From positions 1 through 19,566 of the forward strand of contig JAEDGA010000017.1 in the NCBI GenBank assembly GCA_016297775.1: a stretch of DNA of 19,566 nt. Reading direction: 5' to 3'. The translations under genes and the position numbers were made by a program. Below the pieces are notes generated by a model. The model was not told the DNA's origin. It made no database searches and was given only the letters and a program-made list of their open reading frames with translations. Source of the stretch: Candidatus Methanomethylophilaceae archaeon (GTDB taxonomy: Archaea; Thermoplasmatota; Thermoplasmata; Methanomassiliicoccales; Methanomethylophilaceae). Positions 8,106 through 14,182 of the stretch are shown here, in pieces (position 1 is the stretch's first letter; every line of letters begins with the position of its first letter).

Positions 8106-8575
8106 CCTCCGACAGGATCGGTATCTTGTTCGTATGCCACGGCAACATATGCCGCAGCCCCATGGCCGAATACATAATGAAGCACATCGTGTCGTCCAAA
8201 GGTATCTCGGATCTTTTCGATATAGCCTCATGTGCCACCAGCTGCGAGGAGATCGGCAACGATGTGTATCCTCCCGCCAGGGCCGTGCTGGAGGAGAACG
8301 GAATATCATGCGGGCACAGGGCGGCGAGACGTTTCACCGCCGATGATTACCGCCATTACGATAACATAATAGTCATGGATCGCAGGAATCTAAGTGCCAT
8401 CATGAGGATGACGGACGGCGACCCCGACGGAAAGGTGACCATGATGATGTCCGAACTCGGCAGGGATGCGGATGTGGCGGACCCGTGGTACACAGGGAGT
8501 TTCGACATCACATACGACATCCTGACGGAAGCATGCACGGCATTGTTGGGCAGATTGCTCCCGACTTCGGTATAA
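8102..8575 (+). CDS. Low-molecular-weight protein tyrosine phosphatase
   Basis: A 157-residue cytoplasmic enzyme of the LMW-PTP/arsenate reductase fold. The P-loop CHGNICRS places the nucleophile C12 and the phosphate-binding R18 in the C(X)5R spacing. The general-acid aspartate is D127 in ADPWYTGSFD, the DP[WYF] motif of true phosphatases. It should hydrolyse phosphotyrosine or related phosphoesters. An arsenate reductase of this fold is a less likely alternative because the extra redox cysteines near the C-terminus are not evident. The ATGA overlap with the Fic-like gene indicates coupled translation, so the phosphatase and the Fic-fold protein probably act in one pathway. Confidence 0.93.
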   Translation: MTSDRIGILFVCHGNICRSPMAEYIMKHIVSSKGISDLFDIASCATSCEEIGNDVYPPARAVLEENGISCGHRAARRFTADDYRHYDNIIVMDRRNLSAIMRMTDGDPDGKVTMMMSELGRDADVADPWYTGSFDITYDILTEACTALLGRLLPTSV

Positions 8576-8607
8576 TCTGTTATATCTGATGTCGCAGATA
8601 ATATATC
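8576..8607 (+). promoter_or_regulatory. Possible promoter of the six-helix membrane protein
   Basis: A TTATATCT element at about 8580-8587 lies 20-28 nt ahead of the ATG at 8608, which fits a leaderless or very short-leader transcript. A second AT-rich stretch, ATAATATATC, directly abuts the start codon. No ribosome binding site is visible in the 32-nt gap after the phosphatase stop, unlike most genes here, which supports leaderless translation. Confidence 0.4.
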
Positions 8608-9228
8608 ATGGCAGATTTCAATGTCGAGGAGCTCTGGCAGTCGTTCCAGGATGTCCTCAACCAGAACAATGTCCCGGAGATGCTTCTGGGCGTCATGGGT
8701 ATCCTAACCCTCGCTCTCGTATTCGCATACAGGAGCGATAAGGACTCACTCACATACAAGGTGCTGGTGGGCCTCGGAGTACTGTTCGGAGCGTTCATGG
8801 TGTATGTCGCCGTGGCGGTGGACACCGGATGGACGATGGGTACGCTCATCGTATGCATATTGACGTGTTTCGCACTGATCATCAGGCCGCTCAGGGATGT
8901 CCCGATCGCACTGATATTCAGTATGATCATGATGGCAATCGTCTATGTGTACATGGGTACTCTGGACGGTACCGTGGTCACCGTTTTCGGATTCAATTTC
9001 GACGTGTCCTTCCTTGCGGTCGGTACCGCGAGGATAATAGCCGCACTGATAGTCGGAGCATTCATCTACATGGTCACCAACTTCGTCGAAGCGATAGCCA
9101 AGCTCGTGGGGAAGATCCTCAACGCATGGCCCTTCCTCTTGGTGATTTCCGTATGGTGCATCCTCGAGACCATCATGCTGTTCGCCGGATACGGTTCCAT
9201 ATTCGACTTCGTCACATCTTTCACCTGA
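8608..9228 (+). CDS. Six-helix integral membrane protein, unknown function
   Basis: A 206-residue very hydrophobic protein. Likely membrane segments are near residues 24-41, 51-71, 75-93, 98-116, 133-158 and 168-190. The N-terminal 20 residues are soluble and acidic. There is no cleavable signal peptide, no obvious ligand-binding motif, and no conserved charged residue in the helices apart from loop residues such as the YRSDKD segment after helix 1 and RPLRD after helix 3. I do not recognise the family. The gene probably has its own promoter and is followed by the tRNA-Arg/eL41/tRNA-Trp unit, so its context says nothing about its job. Confidence 0.8.
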   Translation: MADFNVEELWQSFQDVLNQNNVPEMLLGVMGILTLALVFAYRSDKDSLTYKVLVGLGVLFGAFMVYVAVAVDTGWTMGTLIVCILTCFALIIRPLRDVPIALIFSMIMMAIVYVYMGTLDGTVVTVFGFNFDVSFLAVGTARIIAALIVGAFIYMVTNFVEAIAKLVGKILNAWPFLLVISVWCILETIMLFAGYGSIFDFVTSFT

Positions 9229-9321
9229 TGCGGTCGCGGAATGTCAAAAACCATTTCCCACACTTTAAAATACAGGTCTGTTGTTAGCCGTAATTACAAC
9301 CGATGCCGCAACGTTGCTAAA

Positions 9322-9343
9322 GCTTTAAATTACATGATGTAAT
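9322..9343 (+). promoter_or_regulatory. Promoter of tRNA-Arg with an overlapping palindrome
   Basis: A CTTTAAATTA-type TATA box at about 9323-9331 lies 28-36 nt before the tRNA, the usual archaeal distance when a short 5' leader is trimmed by RNase P. A perfect 15-mer palindrome ATTACAT-G-ATGTAAT (9329-9343) begins at the end of the TATA box. A second palindrome GCAACGTTGC is at 9308-9317. The palindromes could be regulator sites; this is inference. Confidence 0.6.
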
Positions 9344-9358
9344 CGCGGACTTTAGCGT

Positions 9359-9433
9359 GGGCCCGTTGCTTAGCTAGGATATAGCGCTGGCCTTCTAAGC
9401 CAGATGCCTCGGGTTCGAATCCCGACGGGCCCG
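9359..9433 (+). tRNA. tRNA-Arg(UCU)
   Basis: The acceptor stem GGGCCCG (9359-9365) pairs perfectly with CGGGCCC (9426-9432). The anticodon stem CTGGC/GCCAG encloses loop CTTCTAA, giving anticodon TCT at 9394-9396, which reads AGA and AGG. The T-arm is TCGGG-TTCGAAT-CCCGA. The discriminator is G9433, and CCA is encoded at 9434-9436. No intron is present. A promoter lies just upstream. The eL41 gene starts 37 nt after the tRNA body, so the two are probably on one primary transcript. Confidence 0.95.
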
Positions 9434-9469
9434 CCACCGAATGTCAAGGCATTCAAGGAAGGAACCAAC

Positions 9470-9577
9470 ATGAAGAGAAGTTCACGCGCCTGGAAGAAAC
9501 GCGGTAACCAGCGTTGGAAGTGGCGCAAGAAGAAGATGAGAAGAAGAAAGAGAGCACAGAAGATGCGCAAACAGTAA
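9470..9577 (+). CDS. rpl41e: Large-subunit ribosomal protein eL41
   Basis: A 35-residue, extremely basic peptide. Its C-terminal part WRKKKMRRRKRAQKMRKQ (residues 18-35) matches the almost invariant archaeal and eukaryotic eL41 core WRKKRMRRLKRKRRKMR, a single helix at the subunit interface. Canonical eL41 is about 24-25 residues, so this copy has roughly ten extra N-terminal residues (MKRSSRAWKKRG and following); an internal start is not available because no other Met lies before the core. GGAAGG at about 9457-9462 can serve as a ribosome binding site. It lies between two tRNA genes, probably co-transcribed. Its size means it is often unannotated. Stop codon is TAA. Confidence 0.85.
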   Translation: MKRSSRAWKKRGNQRWKWRKKKMRRRKRAQKMRKQ

Positions 9578-9579
9578 TG

Positions 9580-9594
9580 CTGATCATCGATCAG
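9580..9594 (+). other. Short hairpin between eL41 and tRNA-Trp
   Basis: The perfect inverted repeat CTGATC-ATC-GATCAG follows the eL41 stop by 2 nt, with TTTACAC after it. The tRNA-Trp body starts only 7 nt later and no TATA box is visible ahead of that tRNA. The hairpin may therefore be a processing or 3'-end signal within a tRNA-eL41-tRNA precursor rather than a full terminator. Confidence 0.45.
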
Positions 9595-9639
9595 TTTACA
9601 CGGGGGTATAGGCTAACCTGGCAGACTGGCGGGCTCCAG

Positions 9640-9704
9640 TTATAGAGCGTGATTAGAAATGGGTTTGCTGACAGTTGATGACTAACTGGAGCGATGACTC
9701 ATAA
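9640..9704 (+). ncRNA. C/D-box methylation guide RNA inside the tRNA-Trp intron
   Basis: Box C is GTGATTA 9649-9655, box D' CTGA 9668-9671, box C' TTGATGA 9675-9681, box D ATGA 9694-9697. Both guides are exactly 12 nt (9656-9667 and 9682-9693), the archaeal standard spacing. The D guide 9683-9692 pairs over 10 bp with 9633-9642, placing C34 (9636) opposite the fifth base before box D. The D' guide 9660-9666 pairs with 9735-9741, placing C39 (9738) opposite the fifth base before box D'. Box C position 6 (T) and box D position 1 (A) deviate together and restore a Watson-Crick pair of the kink-turn. Arms TTAT 9640-9643 plus GAG 9645-9647 pair with CTC 9698-9700 plus ATAA 9701-9704. Known haloarchaeal tRNA-Trp introns guide methylation at positions 34 and 39. 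Confidence 0.85.
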
Positions 9705-9707
9705 TTT

Positions 9708-9730
9708 CGCGCAGGGTAGCTCCCTGCGTG
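9708..9730 (+). other. Stable hairpin at the 3' end of the tRNA-Trp intron
   Basis: Bases 9708-9716 pair with 9722-9730 in a 9-bp GC-rich stem (one G-T pair) with loop TAGCT. It lies between the C/D RNA and the 3' splice site. It may shape the splicing substrate or stack beneath the bulge-helix-bulge motif. Confidence 0.6.
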
Positions 9731-9798
9731 GTGGAAACCCGCTGACAGGGGTTCAAATCCCCTTGCCCCCACTCACACGCATCTGCTGACTTTCTCAA

Positions 9799-9824
9799 CC
9801 TTTTTCCCATCTCTATTTTTTAAT
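9799..9824 (+). terminator. T-rich terminator after tRNA-Trp
   Basis: Two pyrimidine tracts, CCTTTTTCCC at 9799-9808 and CTATTTTTTAATT near 9812-9824, follow the tRNA end by about 30-50 nt. Such oligo-T tracts are the usual intrinsic termination signal for archaeal RNA polymerase. Confidence 0.6.
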
Positions 9825-9894
9825 TATCATTATATCTGATGACAATGGCACATTTTTTGTGAGATTATGTGTTTGGAGGCCTTCCGGTCTGTTC

Positions 9895-9962
9895 ATACAC
9901 TGTGTATAAAATTACCGTCCATGACATCTTCGTTCTAAGATTTTTATACATACACGGTGTTA
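9895..9962 (+). promoter_or_regulatory. ramA promoter with two ATACAC-N-GTGT operator-like palindromes
   Basis: A perfect 13-mer palindrome ATACAC-T-GTGTAT (9895-9907) overlaps a TATAAAAT box (9905-9912). A second imperfect copy, ATACAC-G-GTGTTA (9950-9962), begins 55 bp downstream and overlaps the end of another TATA-like TTTTTATACAT (9941-9951). The first box would start transcription near 9932-9938. The second would start it near the ATG at 9971, giving a leaderless message. No GGAGG site precedes the ATG, which favours the second. Repression by a dimeric regulator is inferred. Confidence 0.55.
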
Positions 9963-9970
9963 AAGGCCCC

Positions 9971-11596
9971 ATGGCAAATTACGGAGTGGCACTCGACCTG
10001 GGTACCAGCGGATTCAGGTCTCACTTGGTGGATCTTGACCAGAACGGTAAGATCCTCGATACTGCAATCACTGTAAGGCACCCTCTTCCGGGAGCCAACA
10101 TCATGGACCACCTCCATTTCTGGATGAAGAACGGTTCCGAGTTGGGACACAGGATCATCATGGAGACCGTCCACAACCTCATGTCCCTCTACGGAGAGGA
10201 CAAGCTCAAGGACATCAAGAAGGTCGCTATCTGCGGTAACCCCATCCAGCTCTCCATGTTCGAGAACATCGAGGTCCGCGATCTCGCATTCGCGGGAAAG
10301 AACAAGCTCAAGACCCTCGGTGTCGTCGCACCCGACAGATCCGCACACGTCTCCACCGCAGGAAAGATCGGAATCCCCGGTCTTGATTCCGAGGTGGAGG
10401 TCCTCATCCCTCCTGCGATCAGGCACGAGATCGGAGCCGACGCACTGGCGATGATCATGAAATCCCACATGCTGGAGAAGGACCAGACCTGTATGGTCAC
10501 CGACTATGGTACCAACGCAGAGATGGGTCTCTACTACGACGGAGAGCTCTACTCCGGATCCGCGGCGGCAGGTCCCGCCATGGAAGGACAGTCCATCAAG
10601 TACGGAGTACTCGCATCTCCCGGAGCCATCTCCGATGTGGAGATCGGAGAGGACGGACTCTGGGACAACATCGTCCTCGACGACCGTCTCAACCCCGTCG
10701 TCATGCACAAGGTGGACCCCATCACCGGAAGGGACGTCAAGATCGTAGATTATCCCATCAAGGGAATCACCGGAACCGGTACCGTCTCCGCCGTCGCCAT
10801 GGGACTCAAGTCCGGAGCCATCACCCTCCCCAACATCATGAACGCCGAGCGCAGGCTCAAGTTCGCCGATGGAGTCTACTTCACCCAGGAGGATGTGCAG
10901 GAGGCAGGTAAGGCGATGGGAGCCATCAGGGCAGGACACCGCACTCTCATGAAAGAGGTCGGAATCGACGATTCCGAGGTCCGCGTCATGTACATGGCGG
11001 GAGCATCCGGTACCTACGTCGACCCCATCAAGGCACAGTACTGCGGAATGATCCCCAGGGTGCTCGATGAGGTCTACCAGCTCGGAAACACCTCTCTGAT
11101 GACCGCACACGACCTCCTGAAGGATCCCGAGACCCTCGACAGGATGCAGTCCGTGGCCAACTCCATCTCCGCGAACCACATCATGTTCGCAGGCAACCAG
11201 ACCTTCGAGGACATGTACGTCCTCGAGCTCGCATACTGGGTCGAGGGAATGCCCATGGAGAACTTCAACATGATGATGGAGATGCAGGGACTCGGAACCA
11301 TGCCGGAGATCGTACCCCCCAAGAAGATCGTCAGGATCGTCAAGTCGGACATCCCCGATGTGGGAAGCGGAGTCCACTCCATGGAGCAGGTCGGAATCAT
11401 CCTCGAAGGAAAGTTCGAGGGCTGTACCGGCTGTAAGAAGTGCGAGCGCGGATGCCCCGAGAGGGCACTCACCGTCCTCGACGGACCTGCGATCAACATC
11501 AGGTCCGACCTCTGTCTCGGAACCGCATGCCAGGCATGCGAGATGAACTGTCCCGAGAAGGTCTACCACTTCGACATGCTGAAGTCCAAGTTCTGA
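9971..11596 (+). CDS. ramA: RamA-type corrinoid protein reductive activase
   Basis: A 541-residue iron-sulfur ATPase that reductively activates the corrinoid proteins of methylamine methyltransferase systems to Co(I) in the cytoplasm. It begins MANYGVALDLGTSGFRSHLV, the first nucleotide-binding strand of an ASKHA-fold domain. The body includes the conserved TDYGTNAEMGLYYDG and YMAGASGTYVDP segments. The C-terminus holds two ferredoxin-type motifs, CTGCKKCERGCP and CLGTACQACEMNCP, which match Methanosarcina RamA. I chose ATG 9971 because the reading frame upstream has no family sequence and covers the promoter. Codon use is strongly biased, like the mcr genes, so high expression is likely. The methyltransferase genes themselves are not in the window. 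Confidence 0.93.
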   Translation: MANYGVALDLGTSGFRSHLVDLDQNGKILDTAITVRHPLPGANIMDHLHFWMKNGSELGHRIIMETVHNLMSLYGEDKLKDIKKVAICGNPIQLSMFENIEVRDLAFAGKNKLKTLGVVAPDRSAHVSTAGKIGIPGLDSEVEVLIPPAIRHEIGADALAMIMKSHMLEKDQTCMVTDYGTNAEMGLYYDGELYSGSAAAGPAMEGQSIKYGVLASPGAISDVEIGEDGLWDNIVLDDRLNPVVMHKVDPITGRDVKIVDYPIKGITGTGTVSAVAMGLKSGAITLPNIMNAERRLKFADGVYFTQEDVQEAGKAMGAIRAGHRTLMKEVGIDDSEVRVMYMAGASGTYVDPIKAQYCGMIPRVLDEVYQLGNTSLMTAHDLLKDPETLDRMQSVANSISANHIMFAGNQTFEDMYVLELAYWVEGMPMENFNMMMEMQGLGTMPEIVPPKKIVRIVKSDIPDVGSGVHSMEQVGIILEGKFEGCTGCKKCERGCPERALTVLDGPAINIRSDLCLGTACQACEMNCPEKVYHFDMLKSKF

Positions 11597-11615
11597 CCAT
11601 CCGGAACCCTTTTCA

Positions 11616-11638
11616 GCCGGGCCCTCCGAAGGCCCGGC
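11616..11638 (+). terminator. Strong GC hairpin terminator after ramA
   Basis: GCCGGGCC (11616-11623) and GGCCCGGC (11631-11638) form a perfect 8-bp stem with a 7-nt loop, 20 nt after the ramA stop, followed by the AT-rich AATCCTTATTTATTC. It separates ramA from the DUF169 gene. Confidence 0.65.
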
Positions 11639-11640
11639 AA

Positions 11641-11677
11641 TCCTTATTTATTCTAATATGAAACTATACACTCCATC
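11641..11677 (+). promoter_or_regulatory. Promoter of the DUF169 gene
   Basis: A TTATTTATTC TATA-like stretch at 11644-11653 lies 25-34 nt upstream of the ATG at 11678, again with no ribosome binding site, so a leaderless or near-leaderless transcript is likely. The half-site ATACAC at 11666-11671 is the same half-site found twice in the ramA promoter. Confidence 0.45.
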
Positions 11678-12388
11678 ATGTCAGAGATACTTGCGCGCAA
11701 TGGAGAGTTGGCGGAGAAACTGAAGAATGTGGTCAAGCTCAGGAGCGAGCCCGTGGCCGTCAAGCTCGTCAGGAAGGGCGAGGCGTACCCCGACGGATAC
11801 TCGGTCCCCGAGAAACAGCTCAGCCACTGTCAGGCGGTCATGTCCGCCAGACACGGAAACTCCGTCATGATGCCCCTTTCTGCACAGGGATGCATGGTGG
11901 GAGCATCCACCCTCGGAATGACCGCCAAACCCGAGAAGGTCAAGACTGGAGAGTTCCACTACGGCATCGGTATCCACGAGACTGTGGAATCCACCGCCGA
12001 GATGATCGCCACCGTCACCGACATCGATTACGAGGTGGATGGAGAGGTCATCTGTCCTCTGAAGGATGCGGACTTCGAACCCGACGTGGTCATCTTCGTG
12101 GACATACCCGAGAGGGTGTACTGGTTCGAGGCACTGTTCCTCCGCAAGAACGGCGGACACATCAGCTATGTCACCGCACCCTTCCAGTGCGCGTGCGCGG
12201 ACATCACCGCATACCCGATCATGAAGGATCAGCCTAACATATCCCTCGGATGCTTCGGCTGCAGGAAGAAGACCGATATGCAGCCCGACGAGCTCGCACT
12301 CGGATTCCCCTACGGAAGATTGGTCTCCATGGCATCCGCTCTCGACGATTACGAGACCGGTGTTATGACCAAGGCGAAGAGGGACTGA
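11678..12388 (+). CDS. DUF169 (COG2043) cysteine-rich protein
   Basis: A 236-residue protein of the DUF169 family, common in methanogens and other anaerobes, with no proven function. Seven cysteines are present: C51 in LSHCQAV, C72 in AQGCMVG, C126, the pair C171/C173 in FQCACAD, and C192/C195 in GCFGCRKK. The C171-x-C173 and C192-x-x-C195 pairs suggest metal or Fe-S binding. No membrane segment or signal peptide is seen. It sits between ramA and the Lrp-YcaO-mcr genes in the same orientation with its own promoter, which suggests a role in one-carbon or corrinoid metabolism. That role is inference. Confidence 0.85.
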   Translation: MSEILARNGELAEKLKNVVKLRSEPVAVKLVRKGEAYPDGYSVPEKQLSHCQAVMSARHGNSVMMPLSAQGCMVGASTLGMTAKPEKVKTGEFHYGIGIHETVESTAEMIATVTDIDYEVDGEVICPLKDADFEPDVVIFVDIPERVYWFEALFLRKNGGHISYVTAPFQCACADITAYPIMKDQPNISLGCFGCRKKTDMQPDELALGFPYGRLVSMASALDDYETGVMTKAKRD

Positions 12389-12402
12389 GCGTTCCTCCGC
12401 GG

Positions 12403-12427
12403 GGTCGGTGATGCATCGGCCCCGACC
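12403..12427 (+). terminator. Hairpin between DUF169 and lrp
   Basis: GGTCGG (12403-12408) and CCGACC (12422-12427) form a 6-bp stem around a 13-nt loop, 14 nt after the DUF169 stop. The TATA box of the next gene follows at once. Confidence 0.4.
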
Positions 12428-12428
12428 A

Positions 12429-12440
12429 AACACTTTAAAC
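12429..12440 (+). promoter_or_regulatory. Promoter of the lrp-ycaO unit
   Basis: The CACTTTAAACAT segment is a TATA-like element about 26-37 nt before the ATG at 12466. It gives a transcript start within about 10 nt of the start codon. A CGGAGT sequence just before the ATG (12454-12459) is a possible ribosome binding site. Confidence 0.5.
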
Positions 12441-12465
12441 ATTCTGTAAAACGTTCGGAGTCCCG

Positions 12466-12957
12466 ATGACGGAACTCCTTGACGTCAAGGATATCGAGAT
12501 CCTGAAGGCCCTCAAAGTGGACTCCAGACGCCCGATGGGTGTCATAGGCGACGAGATAAACATCTCCAAGGCCACGGTCAGTCGCAGGGTGGCCAAGATG
12601 GAGGAGGACGGTTACATCCGCGGTTACACATTGGATGTGGATGTCGGCAAGATGGGATTGATGAAATCCCTCGTATCCATCCAGATCGTCGGAAGTCCCG
12701 TATCCGTCATAATAGAGCAGCTCAGATCGTATACCGAGATATCCACCGTATACAAGGCATTCGGCGATCACAACATCGTATGCGAGGTCTTCACCCGTAA
12801 CGTGGACGAACTCTATGAGATGATCCAGAGCAAACTGCTCAAGATGCCCAGCGTGAGGAACGTGGAGGTGGACATCCTGGTGGAGAGCATACCTCTCAAC
12901 GTGAACGCCGACCTGGACCTCTATAACAATATAGTTTCAGCCCCAAACGAGAGATGA
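12466..12957 (+). CDS. Lrp/AsnC family transcription regulator
   Basis: A 163-residue regulator. Residues about 5-55 form the AsnC-type helix-turn-helix (DVKDIEILKALKVDSR, then ISKATVSRRVAKMEEDGYIRGY, with the recognition helix near 34-45). Residues about 65-140 form the RAM ligand-binding and oligomerisation domain, with the GDHNIVCEVF strand. Such proteins act as dimers or octamers and often respond to amino acids. It is co-transcribed with ycaO, whose start is 4 nt after its stop, and lies upstream of the mcr promoter, so it is the obvious candidate to bind the inverted repeats near ramA and mcrB. I have no direct evidence for that. Confidence 0.92.
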   Translation: MTELLDVKDIEILKALKVDSRRPMGVIGDEINISKATVSRRVAKMEEDGYIRGYTLDVDVGKMGLMKSLVSIQIVGSPVSVIIEQLRSYTEISTVYKAFGDHNIVCEVFTRNVDELYEMIQSKLLKMPSVRNVEVDILVESIPLNVNADLDLYNNIVSAPNER

Positions 12958-12961
12958 CATA

Positions 12962-14182
12962 ATGCTCAAACTGGAAAGGTGCCCCAAGATTTCGCCGGAA
13001 ACAGGAATAAGGACGGTAATGCCGGAGGAGACCCTCAAGAGGGCCGTGCCCCTTTTGGAGAAGGCAGGCATGCATCCGTTGCAGGACATAACGTCCCTGG
13101 ACGATCTGGGGATCCCGGTGTTCTCCGTCCACAGGGACATGACCGCCAAAGGTACATTCGGAAATTACAACGGAAAGGGTGCCACCAGGGAGCAGGCCAT
13201 GGCCTCGGCGGTCATGGAGGCGTTGGAAAGATATTGTGCGGAACAGAGGGACACGGACGAGATCGTATACGGCACATACGAACAGGCCTGCGCAAACGGT
13301 CTGGCCGTCGATCCGGTATCACTCAATCTATCGCAGAACACCGCTGCATACGCCAGGAGCGCGGAGATCGCCTGGGTGGAGGGATTCGAGATGTTCAGGG
13401 GGGAGCCTGTATGGGTCCCCGCATGCGAGACGTTCTATCCATATTATCCTGACAGCGATCTGCAGCTCACAAGGTTCCACACCAACGGTATCGCCGCGGG
13501 GAACACCATGGAGGAGGCCATCCTCCACGCTCTATTGGAGGTGATCGAGCGCGATGCGTGGTCGATCGCGGAGTTCAACGAGTACTCCGATGCGGACGTG
13601 ACGGTGGATACGCCCGGCAGTGTATCCGCGCAGCTGCTGGAGAGGTTCAACGAGAGGGGCATAGAGATACACCTTAAGGACCTCACATCGGATATCGGGA
13701 TCCCCACCATAGGCGCCGCTGCGGACGACACCGTCAGCAAGGATCCGGAGATGCTCACCATCGGTGTCGGTACCCACCTCGATCCAGAGATCGCATGCAT
13801 ACGCGCTCTGACCGAGGTTGCCCAGAGCAGGACCACCCACAAGCACGGCGTGAAGGTCAACGCCCAGCTGCAGAAGAAGGCGCAGGACATGGGGTATGAG
13901 AAGATCAAGAGCATCAACAGGATGTGGTATTCACCCTCCAGGAAATCCGTGAATCTCTCCGAGATGCGGAATCTCGCCACCGATTATGTGCTGGACGACA
14001 TAGAGGTGGTCCTGGGCAGATTGATGGATCGCGGCTTCGATATGGTGTGCTGCATGGACCTCACCCGTGAGGAGATCGGCGTCCCCGTGGTGCGCATGGT
14101 GGTGCCAGGTCTGGAGGTCATGACCATGGATCACGAGCGCGAGGGACCGAGACTCTACGGGAATTGGCCGGTGTACCGCTGA
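12962..14182 (+). CDS. ycaO: YcaO-type protein, probable McrA thioamidation enzyme
   Basis: A 406-residue ATP-dependent YcaO protein. Three ATP/Mg-binding blocks are visible: NYNGKGATREQAMASAVMEA at 68-87 followed by LERY, NGIAAGNTMEEAILHALLEV then IERDAW at 175-200, and DPEIACIRALTEVAQSR at 274-290. The C-terminus ends NWPVYR without the PxPxP tail of azoline-forming YcaO enzymes, which fits a thioamide-forming type. In methanogens YcaO, with or without TfuA, converts the backbone amide of a McrA glycine to thioglycine. No TfuA gene is present in the window. The start lies 4 nt after the Lrp stop, and the mcr promoter region follows the stop. I assign the McrA role from family knowledge and position. 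Confidence 0.88.
   Translation: MLKLERCPKISPETGIRTVMPEETLKRAVPLLEKAGMHPLQDITSLDDLGIPVFSVHRDMTAKGTFGNYNGKGATREQAMASAVMEALERYCAEQRDTDEIVYGTYEQACANGLAVDPVSLNLSQNTAAYARSAEIAWVEGFEMFRGEPVWVPACETFYPYYPDSDLQLTRFHTNGIAAGNTMEEAILHALLEVIERDAWSIAEFNEYSDADVTVDTPGSVSAQLLERFNERGIEIHLKDLTSDIGIPTIGAAADDTVSKDPEMLTIGVGTHLDPEIACIRALTEVAQSRTTHKHGVKVNAQLQKKAQDMGYEKIKSINRMWYSPSRKSVNLSEMRNLATDYVLDDIEVVLGRLMDRGFDMVCCMDLTREEIGVPVVRMVVPGLEVMTMDHEREGPRLYGNWPVYR

Larger units (their letters stand above)
9602..9771 (+). tRNA. tRNA-Trp(CCA) interrupted by a 97-nt intron
   Basis: The acceptor stem GGGGGTA (9602-9608) pairs with TGCCCCC (9764-9770, one G-U), with discriminator A9771 and no encoded CCA. The anticodon stem GCGGG (9629-9633) pairs with CCCGC (9738-9742). 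The loop reads CT-CCA-G with anticodon CCA at 9636-9638. The T-arm is AGGGG-TTCAAAT-CCCCT. The D-stem is weak (G-U, G-C, then a C-A mismatch), but A14, G18, G19 and A21 are present. The intron is placed after position 37, about 9640-9736, the usual archaeal site. TCCA 9635-9638 can pair TGGA 9732-9735 to form the central helix of a relaxed bulge-helix-bulge motif, so the exact splice points are uncertain by a base or two. Confidence 0.9.

Noticed and set aside
8102..8575. Arsenate reductase (ArsC) instead of phosphatase
   Set aside because: It shares the fold, and an ArsA-like gene is nearby, but the DPWY acid loop is that of phosphatases and the extra redox cysteines of ArsC are not evident.
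9370..9570. Minus-strand frame across tRNA-Arg and eL41
   Set aside because: It reads through a tRNA gene on the opposite strand. The hydrophobic sequence is the complement of the Lys/Arg codons of eL41.
9869..9970. 34-codon N-terminal extension of ramA
   Set aside because: It runs across the promoter and both palindromes and has no similarity to RamA. The family sequence begins exactly at the ATG at 9971.
9944..11569. Long open frame (541 codons) on the minus strand opposite ramA
   Set aside because: It is a shadow of the biased codons of ramA. Its product is His/Asp/Leu-rich with no family features, and it has no ribosome binding site.
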